Positions 17,234-23,600 of a stretch of 64,000 bases of DNA are shown one piece after another. The position numbers and the translations under genes were made by a program. Below the pieces are notes generated by a model. The model saw only the letters and a list, made by a program, of their open reading frames with translations, was not told where the DNA came from and made no database searches. This DNA comes from Treponema denticola (GTDB lineage Bacteria > Spirochaetota > Spirochaetia > Treponematales > Treponemataceae). The stretch lies in contig NZ_CP038800.1 in the NCBI RefSeq assembly GCF_024400535.1, positions 124,001-188,000 on the forward strand. The letters are read 5' to 3'. Position 1 is the first letter of the stretch; each line of letters starts with the position of its first letter.

Positions 17234-17267
17234 CATACAATATACATCATTTTGTATGATTAATCAA
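17234..17267 (-). promoter_or_regulatory. Promoter and operator of the FitA-like TA module
   Basis: TTGATT (17262-17267) and TATATT (17239-17244) are 17 bases apart on the minus strand. The inverted repeat CATACAA / TTGTATG (17234-17240 and 17252-17258) covers the -10 region, as expected for an autoregulatory TA operator. The element overlaps the 3' end of the upstream gene. Confidence 0.6.
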
Positions 17268-17909
17268 TGGAAACAGGCCGGCTTTAAGTTTATTAATTTC
17301 TTTTAAGCCTGTAAAATAATTATCTTTTATCCGCACCATTCTTAAAAGAGAGCTCTGCATCTTTGAATTTACATTTATTCTTGTACTTATGTAAAATTCG
17401 GCTTCCGGTTTTTTTTCTTTGAAAAGCACATTTTTGGACTCAAGATTACCATAGTCTGTTTTATAATCAAATCCAAGCTCTTCAAAGACTCCATCAGTCA
17501 ACAAAGACGGACCGTAAATTCTGTTTTTCATACTGTTTACATAGGCACTTCTTATTAAGAAGGCGAGGGTATAGCTTTCACTGTCGGAAAGACAAAGGTC
17601 CATACCCTTCCTTGTTCCGCCTTTTAAATGATTGTTTTTAGTTTTATGCACATAGAGCTTCCCGAAATTGTTTTTTTGCTTTTCATTGCGATGCACACAA
17701 TCATCTTCAAAGCAAGCTTCTTTAAAAAAATACGCTTCTATTTCGATGGGATCAATTATAACAAAGCTCTTATTTCCTTGTATTTTAAATACATAATCGG
17801 ATAAAAGGGTGTACATTATATCTTGTAGGATAAGAACTATTTTTTCCTCTGTATCTTCTTTTAAGAGATTATCTATTTTTGTTTTTAGGTCTGAAAAGTT
17901 TTTTTGCAT
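17247..17909 (-). CDS. Conserved protein of unknown function
   Basis: A 220-residue soluble protein without signal peptide. Residues about 50-115 (IDPIEIEAYFF, then KLYVHKTKNN, then GTRKGMDLCLSD) faintly recall the 3-methyladenine DNA glycosylase (AAG) layout of an IEAY strand followed by a glycine-rich YV-x-GMD segment. The similarity is weak, and the family is not assigned. Two later blocks, GPSLLTDGVFEELGF and AEFYISTRINV, may be further strands. The start overlaps the stop of the GNAT remnant (TAATG), so the two genes were once coupled. Confidence 0.6.
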   Translation of the reverse strand: MQKNFSDLKTKIDNLLKEDTEEKIVLILQDIMYTLLSDYVFKIQGNKSFVIIDPIEIEAYFFKEACFEDDCVHRNEKQKNNFGKLYVHKTKNNHLKGGTRKGMDLCLSDSESYTLAFLIRSAYVNSMKNRIYGPSLLTDGVFEELGFDYKTDYGNLESKNVLFKEKKPEAEFYISTRINVNSKMQSSLLRMVRIKDNYFTGLKEINKLKAGLFPLINHTK

Positions 17910-18321
17910 TAGTTCTCCTTTTTTGCTTTTAACAATGCAATAGTAAGATCATCATCTACAACAACCTTGAAGACCGCATAAATTACTCTTATAAAATATT
18001 CGTCTTTCCGCTTCTTCCATATAATGCCGTAGCAATTCCCTTTCTTTGGTACTTTTTTAAGACATTCAAATCTTTTATTTCAGGAATATTATTTTTATAA
18101 AAGAATGTGTATTCTGACTTCCATTGAATTATACAATATCCTGCAAATTTATTATTATCTTTAGCCAATAGAACATCAATTAAACCATTGTTTTGATCAT
18201 CCATGTATTGGATATATTGCTCAATTGGTTTTTGCCATTGTTGTTCTTCAAAGCTTTTTGAAATTTCATAACAGTCATTTGCTATTATTTTAGAAATATT
18301 AATAATTCTTGTATCACTCAT
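17909..18321 (-). pseudogene. GNAT acetyltransferase, broken
   Basis: The first 100 residues are a GNAT N-terminal half ending with the acetyl-CoA loop YQRKGIATAL. The frame is then lost and stops at 17989. Removing one T after ATAL restores family sequence (MEEAERRIFYKSNLCG). A further shift is needed to reach the last piece, VVVDDDLTIALLKAKK, which ends with TAA overlapping the next ATG. About 35-40 family residues are missing between these pieces. The gene thus carries a frameshift and an internal deletion. Confidence 0.7.
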
Positions 18322-18345
18322 TTTTTATATATCTGTTTTAAGTGG

Positions 18346-19005
18346 TTACTTTTTTTGGTATTTACTACTAAAAAGGGCATTTAATTTAACTGCTAAAATA
18401 TTTGCTTGTTCATTAAATACTTCATTTTTTGCTTGTTCAATAATTTTATCGTTAAAAAACTTATTTTTTTTCATTATCTTTGTTACAAGTCTATCAGAAG
18501 CAATTACTGCAGTCGTTTGGTTATCTATTAATGAAAATTCAACATCAGATTTAAATTCTATCTCTCCTTTTATAAATTGGGTGAATGACATCTCTGTTCT
18601 TGATTCTGAATAAAAGACTAAAGTATATTCACAAAGTGAGCGAATTCCAATTTGCTGAATATCATCAAAAGTTAATTTATTTGGTATCATTATTGATGGT
18701 ACAGAAACAAATTTTTCTACTCCGTTTATTAAATTACTTTTTTTCATTATTTCAATAGAAAAATCTGTAGAATATGGACTTTGCTTATCTATAAATAAAA
18801 TCGCTATAGAAACAATTTTATTTGGAGGAAATTTCGTTTCAAGGATTGTTGTTATCATTTCTTTTGAAAAAGCAGAATTACTCGTAACGATTTGTGTTTG
18901 GTTAAAGGAGCTTTCTCTTGTTCGAAAACTATCATAACCGGAGGTTGTACAGCTTGAAAGCATCATAATTAAGAGTGTTAAAAAAATAACTTTACGAATA
19001 GCCAT
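18346..19005 (-). CDS. Lipoprotein of unknown function
   Basis: About 219 residues from the ATG at 19005, which has AAGGGA upstream and gives a clean lipoprotein signal (AIRKVIFLTLLIMMLSSC). A longer frame from 19056 has no advantage. The mature protein alternates strands and helices, has the stretch IVSIAILFIDKQSPYS and a late SDVEFSLIDNQTTAVIASDR, and no known domain is apparent. Its neighbours are accessory genes. Confidence 0.65.
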   Translation of the reverse strand: MAIRKVIFLTLLIMMLSSCTTSGYDSFRTRESSFNQTQIVTSNSAFSKEMITTILETKFPPNKIVSIAILFIDKQSPYSTDFSIEIMKKSNLINGVEKFVSVPSIMIPNKLTFDDIQQIGIRSLCEYTLVFYSESRTEMSFTQFIKGEIEFKSDVEFSLIDNQTTAVIASDRLVTKIMKKNKFFNDKIIEQAKNEVFNEQANILAVKLNALFSSKYQKK

Positions 19006-19122
19006 TTTATTCCCTTTCTCAGTAATATTTTTATATAATAATATCGCAAAAAACAAGTTCTTACAATCTGTTAATCAACCAATATTTCTTTGATTACCAT
19101 TCCCAACATTACATGGTAGATT

Positions 19123-19242
19123 CTATTTGTTATCCAGCAATCCGGTTTTGATGTATTTTTTCATCAATTCATAAATATCATGCTTTTTGTCCAATGAAGC
19201 AATATAGTTTGCAGCAATTTCAGTAAGTTTTACTGTGTACAT
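19123..19242 (-). pseudogene. RelE/ParE-type toxin remnant
   Basis: A 39-residue frame starts MYTVKLTEIAANYIASLDKK, the N-terminus expected of a RelE/ParE toxin, and then diverges (HDIYELMKKYIKTGLL) to a stop at 19123. It overlaps the end of the Phd/YefM antitoxin gene by 13 bases, the usual TA layout. About half or more of the toxin is missing. Confidence 0.55.
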
Positions 19243-19502
19243 GAAAGGCTTTTTTTAAATGAATCGAAATCCAACAAATTATTTTGTTTAATCTGTTGGA
19301 CACCAATAGCAAGATTTTTTGAAAGTTCTTCATCCGATAAAATTTCTAAAGTCTCACAAATACTCTCATATGTATCCCATTTTATTAGAGCAAAAATTTC
19401 CTTCCCATGATTGGTTATAGAAATAGTATCATCATAATCCATTGTATCTTCAAGCGATGTTATTTTCTTTCTCGCCTCTGTAATTGTCATTGCCGTAATC
19501 AT
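19230..19502 (-). CDS. Phd/YefM-type antitoxin (orphan)
   Basis: A 90-residue protein with the YefM/Phd fold: TITEARKKITSLEDTM as the N-terminal DNA-binding element, SITNHGKEIFALIKWDTYE as the central strand pair, and a helical C-terminus that would bind the toxin. It has a GAGGTCTT ribosome site and its own promoter. The partner toxin gene downstream is reduced to a 39-codon fragment, so the antitoxin is now orphaned. Confidence 0.8.
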   Translation of the reverse strand: MITAMTITEARKKITSLEDTMDYDDTISITNHGKEIFALIKWDTYESICETLEILSDEELSKNLAIGVQQIKQNNLLDFDSFKKSLSCTQ

Positions 19503-19520
19503 AAGACCTCAGTTAATATT

Positions 19521-19549
19521 ATTGTACATTTTTTTGCACAAAAATACAA
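19521..19549 (-). promoter_or_regulatory. Promoter of the Phd/YefM antitoxin gene
   Basis: TTGTAT (19544-19549) and TACAAT (19521-19526) are 17 bases apart on the minus strand. The pair TTGTGCA / TGTACAA, a near-perfect inverted repeat, lies between and over the -10 and is a plausible operator. Confidence 0.55.
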
Positions 19550-19623
19550 GGTTTTGAAACAATAATATTATATATAAAGACTATTGTTTATATCTGCAGA
19601 AGCAAAGTCTATAAGATTTTTTT

Positions 19624-19887
19624 CTATCCGTAAATTAATTTACGATCGCCAATGTTTATTGGAATTATTGTTTCATTTTCAATCTGAAAATCAATTGCTA
19701 TCCTATATTGCATGTTTATATAAATGGAAAATAACTCAGAAAATTTATGTAATCTTAATGAAGGATGATAAGGGTTTAATTCCATAAGTTCTAAAGTTTT
19801 CCGATATTGTTTTTGTAAATCAGGATGTTTTTTTAGGAATTTTTTTGCCTTTTCTTCATATGATTCTGTAAAAATGATTTTATACAC
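19624..19887 (-). CDS. RelE/YafQ-type mRNA interferase toxin
   Basis: An 87-residue basic protein with the RelE fold: YKIIFTESYEEKAKKFLKKH, a helix with repeated Lys, LNPYHPSLRLHKFSELFSIYI, then YRIAIDFQIENETIIPINIGDR. The order and the LR/H-K, Y-R and final I-GDR features match ribosome-dependent RelE/YafQ toxins. It overlaps the antitoxin gene upstream by eight bases and appears full length. Confidence 0.8.
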   Translation of the reverse strand: MYKIIFTESYEEKAKKFLKKHPDLQKQYRKTLELMELNPYHPSLRLHKFSELFSIYINMQYRIAIDFQIENETIIPINIGDRKLIYG

Positions 19888-20137
19888 CGCTTACTCTCTT
19901 CATATGTTCAGATATTCCGTCGGTATAAAATTTGCCTGATGCTATATCAGCTTTTGTTTCTTTTATAGCATTTTCCAGTTCTAATTCACGCAATTTATTA
20001 TATTCGGAAATTTTTAAAACTACATATTTATCTTTACCATGAACTGAAATAATTGCACTTTCATTTTTTTCTACTACAGAATCAATTAAACTTACACCCT
20101 TAACTTTTAAATCATTAGCAGTTATTGTTATATTCAT
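19880..20137 (-). CDS. Phd/YefM-type antitoxin
   Basis: About 85 residues from the ATG at 20137 (GAGGTGA ribosome site; an in-frame GTG at 20152 lies inside the operator). The N-terminal half (NITITANDLKVKGVSLIDSV, SAIISVHGKDKYVVLKISEY) is the DNA-binding Phd/YefM fold and the Glu/Lys-rich C-terminus is the toxin-binding tail. It forms a complete module with the RelE/YafQ toxin. Confidence 0.82.
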   Translation of the reverse strand: MNITITANDLKVKGVSLIDSVVEKNESAIISVHGKDKYVVLKISEYNKLRELELENAIKETKADIASGKFYTDGISEHMKRVSGV

Positions 20138-20146
20138 ATAATCACC

Positions 20147-20186
20147 TCGCACTATAAATAGTACTATTTATAGTGCGATTTGTCAA
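20147..20186 (-). promoter_or_regulatory. Autoregulatory promoter-operator of the YefM/RelE module
   Basis: A perfect 32-bp palindrome spans 20147-20178; its half is TCGCACTATAAATAGT. On the minus strand TTGACA (20181-20186) and TACTAT (20158-20163) are 17 bases apart, so the palindrome covers the spacer, the -10 and the region to the ribosome site. This is a textbook layout for repression by the antitoxin or TA complex. Confidence 0.8.
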
Positions 20187-20244
20187 GGTTTATACTAATT
20201 TATAAAGATATTTTCATAGGTTTCCATACTCATAATTACCATGT

Positions 20245-20356
20245 AATGTCAGGTTAAGGTGGATTTTATTTGATTTATTTGTTTGAGATAAGTTTTATAA
20301 CTGCTTCTACAAGTTTTTGGTAGTTTTCTTCTGAAAATTTTCCGAATGTTTATTTT
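20245..20356 (-). pseudogene. Decayed cassette: gene-end fragment plus attC remnant
   Basis: On the minus strand a 3' gene fragment reads TFGKFSEENYQKLVEAVIKL to a TAA at 20275-20277. Next comes AATGTCAGGTT with AAGG (20245-20259), matching the corresponding arm of the attC sites at 21341 and 22310. The rest of the 20179-20575 gap shows no open gene. This looks like an older cassette that has degenerated. Confidence 0.45.
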
Positions 20357-20575
20357 AAAACAGAATTTATTTACAGCATCTAAAAGATGTATTATTGATA
20401 CAGAATTTTTTGAGGCAACTTCCTAGTGGTTCTCCAAAATCAATTATTTATTACAGCACTTTTCTCTGCCCGATTGTTTTATAGCCTTTAAAAAAGATTT
20501 CGTTATTATAGATATTTTGCTTTGACATTAAAATATACTTCTATTAATTTCCATTACCCGTCCATAGGACTGTAT

Positions 20576-20641
20576 GTTGAACTTCCGCTTAACCTGCATT
20601 TGCGGTTGTCCTTGTTGTCAGCGTTGAAGCGGGTGTTAGAT
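20576..20641 (-). repeat. attC: attC site following the membrane-protein cassette
   Basis: Read on the minus strand: ATCTAAC core (20635-20641, matches RYYYAAC), then CACCCGCTTCAACGCTGACA, a centre, then CCGCAAATGCAGGTTAAGCGG and a degenerate outer core GTTCAAC. The right half matches the two other attC sites; the left half differs. Imperfect pairing of CGCTT-AAC with GTT-AAGCG leaves unpaired bases, as in folded attC strands. The site encodes the last 20 or so codons of the membrane protein. Confidence 0.7.
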
Positions 20642-21311
20642 TTGCCCTCCATTCACTTACATAATAGATAATTTTGTTAATTCTGTTTATTTTCTTTTTT
20701 TCTATATATATCCAATAACTTACAATGATTGGAATTACTATTATAAAAATTTCAATATAATTATTTTTGTTTATAAGTTCTTTAAAGTTTAATGCTACAT
20801 TAAGAGATGCAATAACCATTCCAATTAAACTCAAAGTTTGAATCCTACCAAATATTAACTCATGGTTATTTACATTACTATTAATTTCATTCTTTAAATG
20901 CTTTATATAATTTGCAGGAAAATCTGAATCTTTTGAATTTAACTCATCTATAAAATGAGATATTTTTTGCTTTAATTCTTTTTCTATTATGAATGTCTTT
21001 GCGGCATTTTTACTAACATTTAAGATTTCAATTGTTGTATCATAATAACTTTTAATTGTCATGAATAAAACAACCAAAAATAAATATAAAAAACAAAAAA
21101 ACAGTATTACTAAACTTATAACCATTAATATTTCATGTTTATATTCCGTATTTTTTATTATTATTGAAATCAATATGATAAAAAATACGGATATATAAAT
21201 ACCTATAAGTTCTTTAGAGAGAAAAACATCTTTAAGTGAAATATTGCTATTACAACTATTTTTTGAAAGTATCATTTCATTGAGTTTGAAAACATCATTT
21301 TCACTTATCAT
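20589..21311 (-). CDS. Cassette-encoded membrane protein of unknown function
   Basis: About 240 residues with four membrane segments in two pairs: about residues 28-50 (IGIYISVFFIILISIIIK), 55-85 (MVISLVILFFCFLYLFLVV), 155-175 (IGMVIASLNVALNF) and 183-203 (IEIFIIVIPIIVSYWIYI). A long Lys/Glu-rich helical stretch lies between the pairs. The start at 21311 has GGAGG nine bases upstream; the longer frame would begin inside an attC. The C-terminal tail (LTPASTLTTRTTANAG) is encoded by attC sequence, so it was probably added by cassette insertion. No known family is recognised. Confidence 0.6.
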   Translation of the reverse strand: MISENDVFKLNEMILSKNSCNSNISLKDVFLSKELIGIYISVFFIILISIIIKNTEYKHEILMVISLVILFFCFLYLFLVVLFMTIKSYYDTTIEILNVSKNAAKTFIIEKELKQKISHFIDELNSKDSDFPANYIKHLKNEINSNVNNHELIFGRIQTLSLIGMVIASLNVALNFKELINKNNYIEIFIIVIPIIVSYWIYIEKKKINRINKIIYYVSEWRANLTPASTLTTRTTANAG

Positions 21312-21340
21312 TACATTTTTCCTCCGCGCCGTAGGCGTCA

Positions 21341-21390
21341 ACCTAACTACCGCTTAACCTGCATTTGCGGCTTGTCCGCAATGTCAGGTT
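21341..21390 (-). repeat. attC: attC site (left half degenerate) between HigBA and membrane-protein cassettes
   Basis: A 54-bp block (21337-21390) is identical to 22306-22359. On the minus strand it contains AACCTGACATTGCGG, spacer ACAAG, CCGCAAATGCAGGTTAAGCG and the outer core GTTAGGT (GTTRRRY). The opposite outer core and the CGCTTC arm are replaced by the end of higA, whose stop codon is at 21397-21399. It is therefore a partly deleted attC. Confidence 0.75.
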
Positions 21391-21396
21391 CTTTCT

Positions 21397-21672
21397 CTAT
21401 AGCATTGAAACTTTTAATTGTCGTCCAAATACATTTGCTATTTTCTCTAATGTTGAGAGTCGAACATCTTCAGCATGATTCTCCATCCTAGAAATAACAC
21501 TTTTTTTTGTTTCCAATTTTTCTGCCAACTGTTCCTGTGTCATTCCCTGTTCAAGTCTCATCTCTTTGATAATAGCACCTATTTTAAACCGCTCATATCC
21601 TATTTCAAAATCTTCAGCAAATTCGACATCTCTTTTTTTCCTTTCTGCAATATATTCTTCTAAATCACTCAT
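21397..21672 (-). CDS. higA: HigA-type antitoxin, XRE-family HTH
   Basis: A 91-residue protein. Residues about 30-85 form an XRE helix-turn-helix (IIKEMRLEQGMTQEQLAEKL, then KKSVISRMENHAEDVRLSTL). The N-terminal helix is charged. It overlaps the toxin gene upstream by eight bases in the reversed toxin-first order typical of HigBA. The two genes form one attC-bounded cassette with its own promoter. Confidence 0.85.
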   Translation of the reverse strand: MSDLEEYIAERKKRDVEFAEDFEIGYERFKIGAIIKEMRLEQGMTQEQLAEKLETKKSVISRMENHAEDVRLSTLEKIANVFGRQLKVSML

Positions 21673-22021
21673 ACTTTACCCCTCTTTCAATCTGATCTGC
21701 CATTCTTTTATTACACAATTCTATTTCATTTTTAGGTGTTTTTTGTGTTTTTTTCTGAAATCCATTTGTCAATAAAAGAAAATAACCTTGATAAAACTGG
21801 CCTAAAATTCTATATATATTTCCTCCAAATTCTATTCTGCATTCATATATTTTTGTACCACTCAAATTCTTAAAATAAGTTCTAGGCACCTTTTCTTGTG
21901 TTTCAATTAATCTTAAAACCCATGTTATTTTTTGAGCAATCTTTCCAGGCTGAGTATCTATAAATTCTTTTACAGGACATTTTCCATCCTTTGTTTTATA
22001 AAATTTTATTTCCCACTTCAC
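21665..22021 (-). CDS. higB: HigB-type toxin (RelE superfamily, Gp49-like)
   Basis: A 118-residue protein of the phage-derived Gp49-like/HigB group. It contains the signature order WEIKFYKTKDGKCPVKEFID, a helical pair, KNLSGTKIYECRIEFGGNIYRILG, then GYFLLLTNGFQKKTQKTP and EIELCNKRMAD. The F-x-KKT-x-KTP segment near the C-terminus is characteristic. It is expected to cleave mRNA on the ribosome and to be held by HigA. It is full length. Confidence 0.87.
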   Translation of the reverse strand: MKWEIKFYKTKDGKCPVKEFIDTQPGKIAQKITWVLRLIETQEKVPRTYFKNLSGTKIYECRIEFGGNIYRILGQFYQGYFLLLTNGFQKKTQKTPKNEIELCNKRMADQIERGVKYE

Positions 22022-22027
22022 ATGTAA

Positions 22028-22056
22028 ATGTTAGCATTAATGTTTACTTTTGTCAA
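22028..22056 (-). promoter_or_regulatory. Promoter of the higBA cassette
   Basis: TTGACA (22051-22056) and TAACAT (22028-22033) lie 17 bases apart on the minus strand, just before higB. Upstream, 22060-22260 holds no gene; it is very AT-rich and contains an inverted repeat TCATAGT / ACTATGA around 22199-22237. Confidence 0.6.
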
Positions 22057-22309
22057 GTAGAATTATTTAAATATTTTAAATGAAGATGTCGTTTAGAAAA
22101 ATACGCTATTAACATAGAGCGTTATAGTAAATTTCATAATAAAAAATTTTAAGCTATTGTTAGATTTGATTTTAAATCCAAATAATATTTAAATAATGTC
22201 ATAGTCAATTATTAATTCATCAAATAACCAACTATGACAAAATATTACTCAATCATAAATGTTATAGGTCGGTTCCGCACAAATCTTTCCGCAAGCGGTT
22301 AGCTTGTCA

Positions 22310-22375
22310 ACCTAACTACCGCTTAACCTGCATTTGCGGCTTGTCCGCAATGTCAGGTTGAAGCGAGTGTTAGCC
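22310..22375 (-). repeat. attC: Complete attC site of the ligase cassette
   Basis: On the minus strand: GGCTAAC (contains the ddl stop), CACTCGCTTCAACCTGACATTGCGG in two parts, spacer ACAAG, CCGCAAATGCAGGTTAAGCG, then GTTAGGT, which fits the GTTRRRY core. The arms pair as CGCTT-AACCTG-CATTGCGG with CCGCAATG-CAGGTT-AAGCG, leaving single unpaired C and A bases on one side. That asymmetry is diagnostic for integron attC sites. Confidence 0.88.
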
Positions 22376-23404
22376 TTCAATTTTTATTGCATTATGTACA
22401 ATTTGATTACATAATTCATTATATGTAATTCCAGATACTCTTGCTTCTTGAGGCAATAAACTCGTTGGAGTCATTCCAGGCAATGTATTAGTCTCCAAAT
22501 AAACAATTTCTTCATTATCTCGAATAATAAAATCTGATCGTGAATAATAACCTAGTCTTAAAGCTTTATGCATTTTATATGAAAATGCCTGTATTGTTTT
22601 CTCAATGCTTCTATCTATTTCAGCAGGACATATTTCGTTGGATAATCCTTTTTGATACTTATTTTTATAATCATAAAATCCTGACTTTGGAATTATTTCA
22701 ATTACCGGTAATGCCTTATCTCCAACTATACCACATGACACTTCTCTCCCTTTGATCATATCTTCAATCAAAATACTATCTTCATATTTTTTCGCAACTC
22801 TTAATGCATTCAATAATTCTTCTTCGGTTTTAACTATTGATATCCCAATACTAGAACCACAACTAAGTGGTTTAACAACACAAGGTATTTTTGTTTCTCT
22901 CTTTATTGTATCAAAATTAACTTCTGATAATGAATAAGTTTTCCATTTTGCTGTAGAAATACCCTCAATAGTTGCAATTTTTTTTGATATATCTTTATCC
23001 ATCGCCAACATACAGCCAAAGTAACTTGATCCTGTGTGTTTAATTGATTGCATTTCAAAAATTGATTGTAGCTGACCATTTTCACCTATTGAACCATGTA
23101 ATGCAATAAACACAACATCTGCTTGTTTACAAATGCTCAGTACACCTTTTCCGATTTGATCAGGATACTTTTGATGCAATTCAATAAGATTTGGCTCTTC
23201 TGGTGGTATAATATACTCATATCGATCTATTGAATCTTTTGTTAAAAATGATAATTCTTCAAATTTTTTATCAGTTCCTATTAGTAAATCTAAAAGAAAA
23301 ACACTATGCCCATTTTCGATTAATGCATTTGCAATTAATGCTCCTGATGATAAAGATACATCTCTTTCAGGACTTAATCCTCCAGCAAGTACTACTACCT
23401 TCAT
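22370..23404 (-). CDS. ddl: D-alanine--D-alanine ligase family protein (cassette-borne)
   Basis: A 344-residue ATP-grasp enzyme. The N-terminal domain has LAGGLSPERDVSLSSG and ALHGSIGENGQLQ. The ATP-grasp part has CVVKPLSCGSSIGISIVK, the omega-loop segment SGFYDYKNKYQKG and the metal/phosphate end VYLETNTLPGMTPTSLLPQ. The Tyr-containing omega-loop argues for D-Ala or D-Ser rather than D-lactate as second substrate. It makes the dipeptide end of peptidoglycan precursors in the cytoplasm. The stop codon lies inside an attC and a promoter lies upstream, so the gene is an integron-style cassette. Whether the genome has another, chromosomal ddl cannot be seen here. Confidence 0.88.
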   Translation of the reverse strand: MKVVVLAGGLSPERDVSLSSGALIANALIENGHSVFLLDLLIGTDKKFEELSFLTKDSIDRYEYIIPPEEPNLIELHQKYPDQIGKGVLSICKQADVVFIALHGSIGENGQLQSIFEMQSIKHTGSSYFGCMLAMDKDISKKIATIEGISTAKWKTYSLSEVNFDTIKRETKIPCVVKPLSCGSSIGISIVKTEEELLNALRVAKKYEDSILIEDMIKGREVSCGIVGDKALPVIEIIPKSGFYDYKNKYQKGLSNEICPAEIDRSIEKTIQAFSYKMHKALRLGYYSRSDFIIRDNEEIVYLETNTLPGMTPTSLLPQEARVSGITYNELCNQIVHNAIKIEG

Positions 23405-23464
23405 TTTACACCACCTATGATTAGTATTTATTTTGTAAGGTTAACATTCCTTCGACCCTTCCTC

Positions 23465-23493
23465 ACTATACCATAAAAACCAATAATTTACAA
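23465..23493 (-). promoter_or_regulatory. Promoter of the ddl cassette
   Basis: TTGTAA (23488-23493) and TATAGT (23465-23470) are 17 bases apart on the minus strand. The ddl ATG follows about 60 bases downstream with an AGGTGG ribosome site. No second attC or attI is recognisable in 23405-23600. Confidence 0.55.
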
Positions 23494-23600
23494 CCTAAAC
23501 TGCTGTAAAACAAAAATAACATCTTTCTACCATAATACAAATCTGATAAATAAAAGCTGTCAGATTAGGACTATCTTTATTAAATTTTATCAAAAGAATT

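Noticed and set aside
17247-17909. Assignment as 3-methyladenine DNA glycosylase
   Set aside because: Only scattered similarity (IEAY, YV, GMD); no convincing catalytic layout.
20179-20575. A gene between the YefM/RelE operator and the attC at 20576
   Set aside because: No open frame longer than about 27 codons with family resemblance; only a gene-end fragment and attC remnant were found.
21311-21341. N-terminal extension of the cassette membrane protein
   Set aside because: It is translated attC sequence from a TTG with no ribosome site; GGAGG supports the ATG at 21311.
16672-23493. CRISPR array or prophage
   Set aside because: The repeats are attC-type with genes between them; no short regular repeats, Cas, capsid, tail, integrase or transposase genes are seen.
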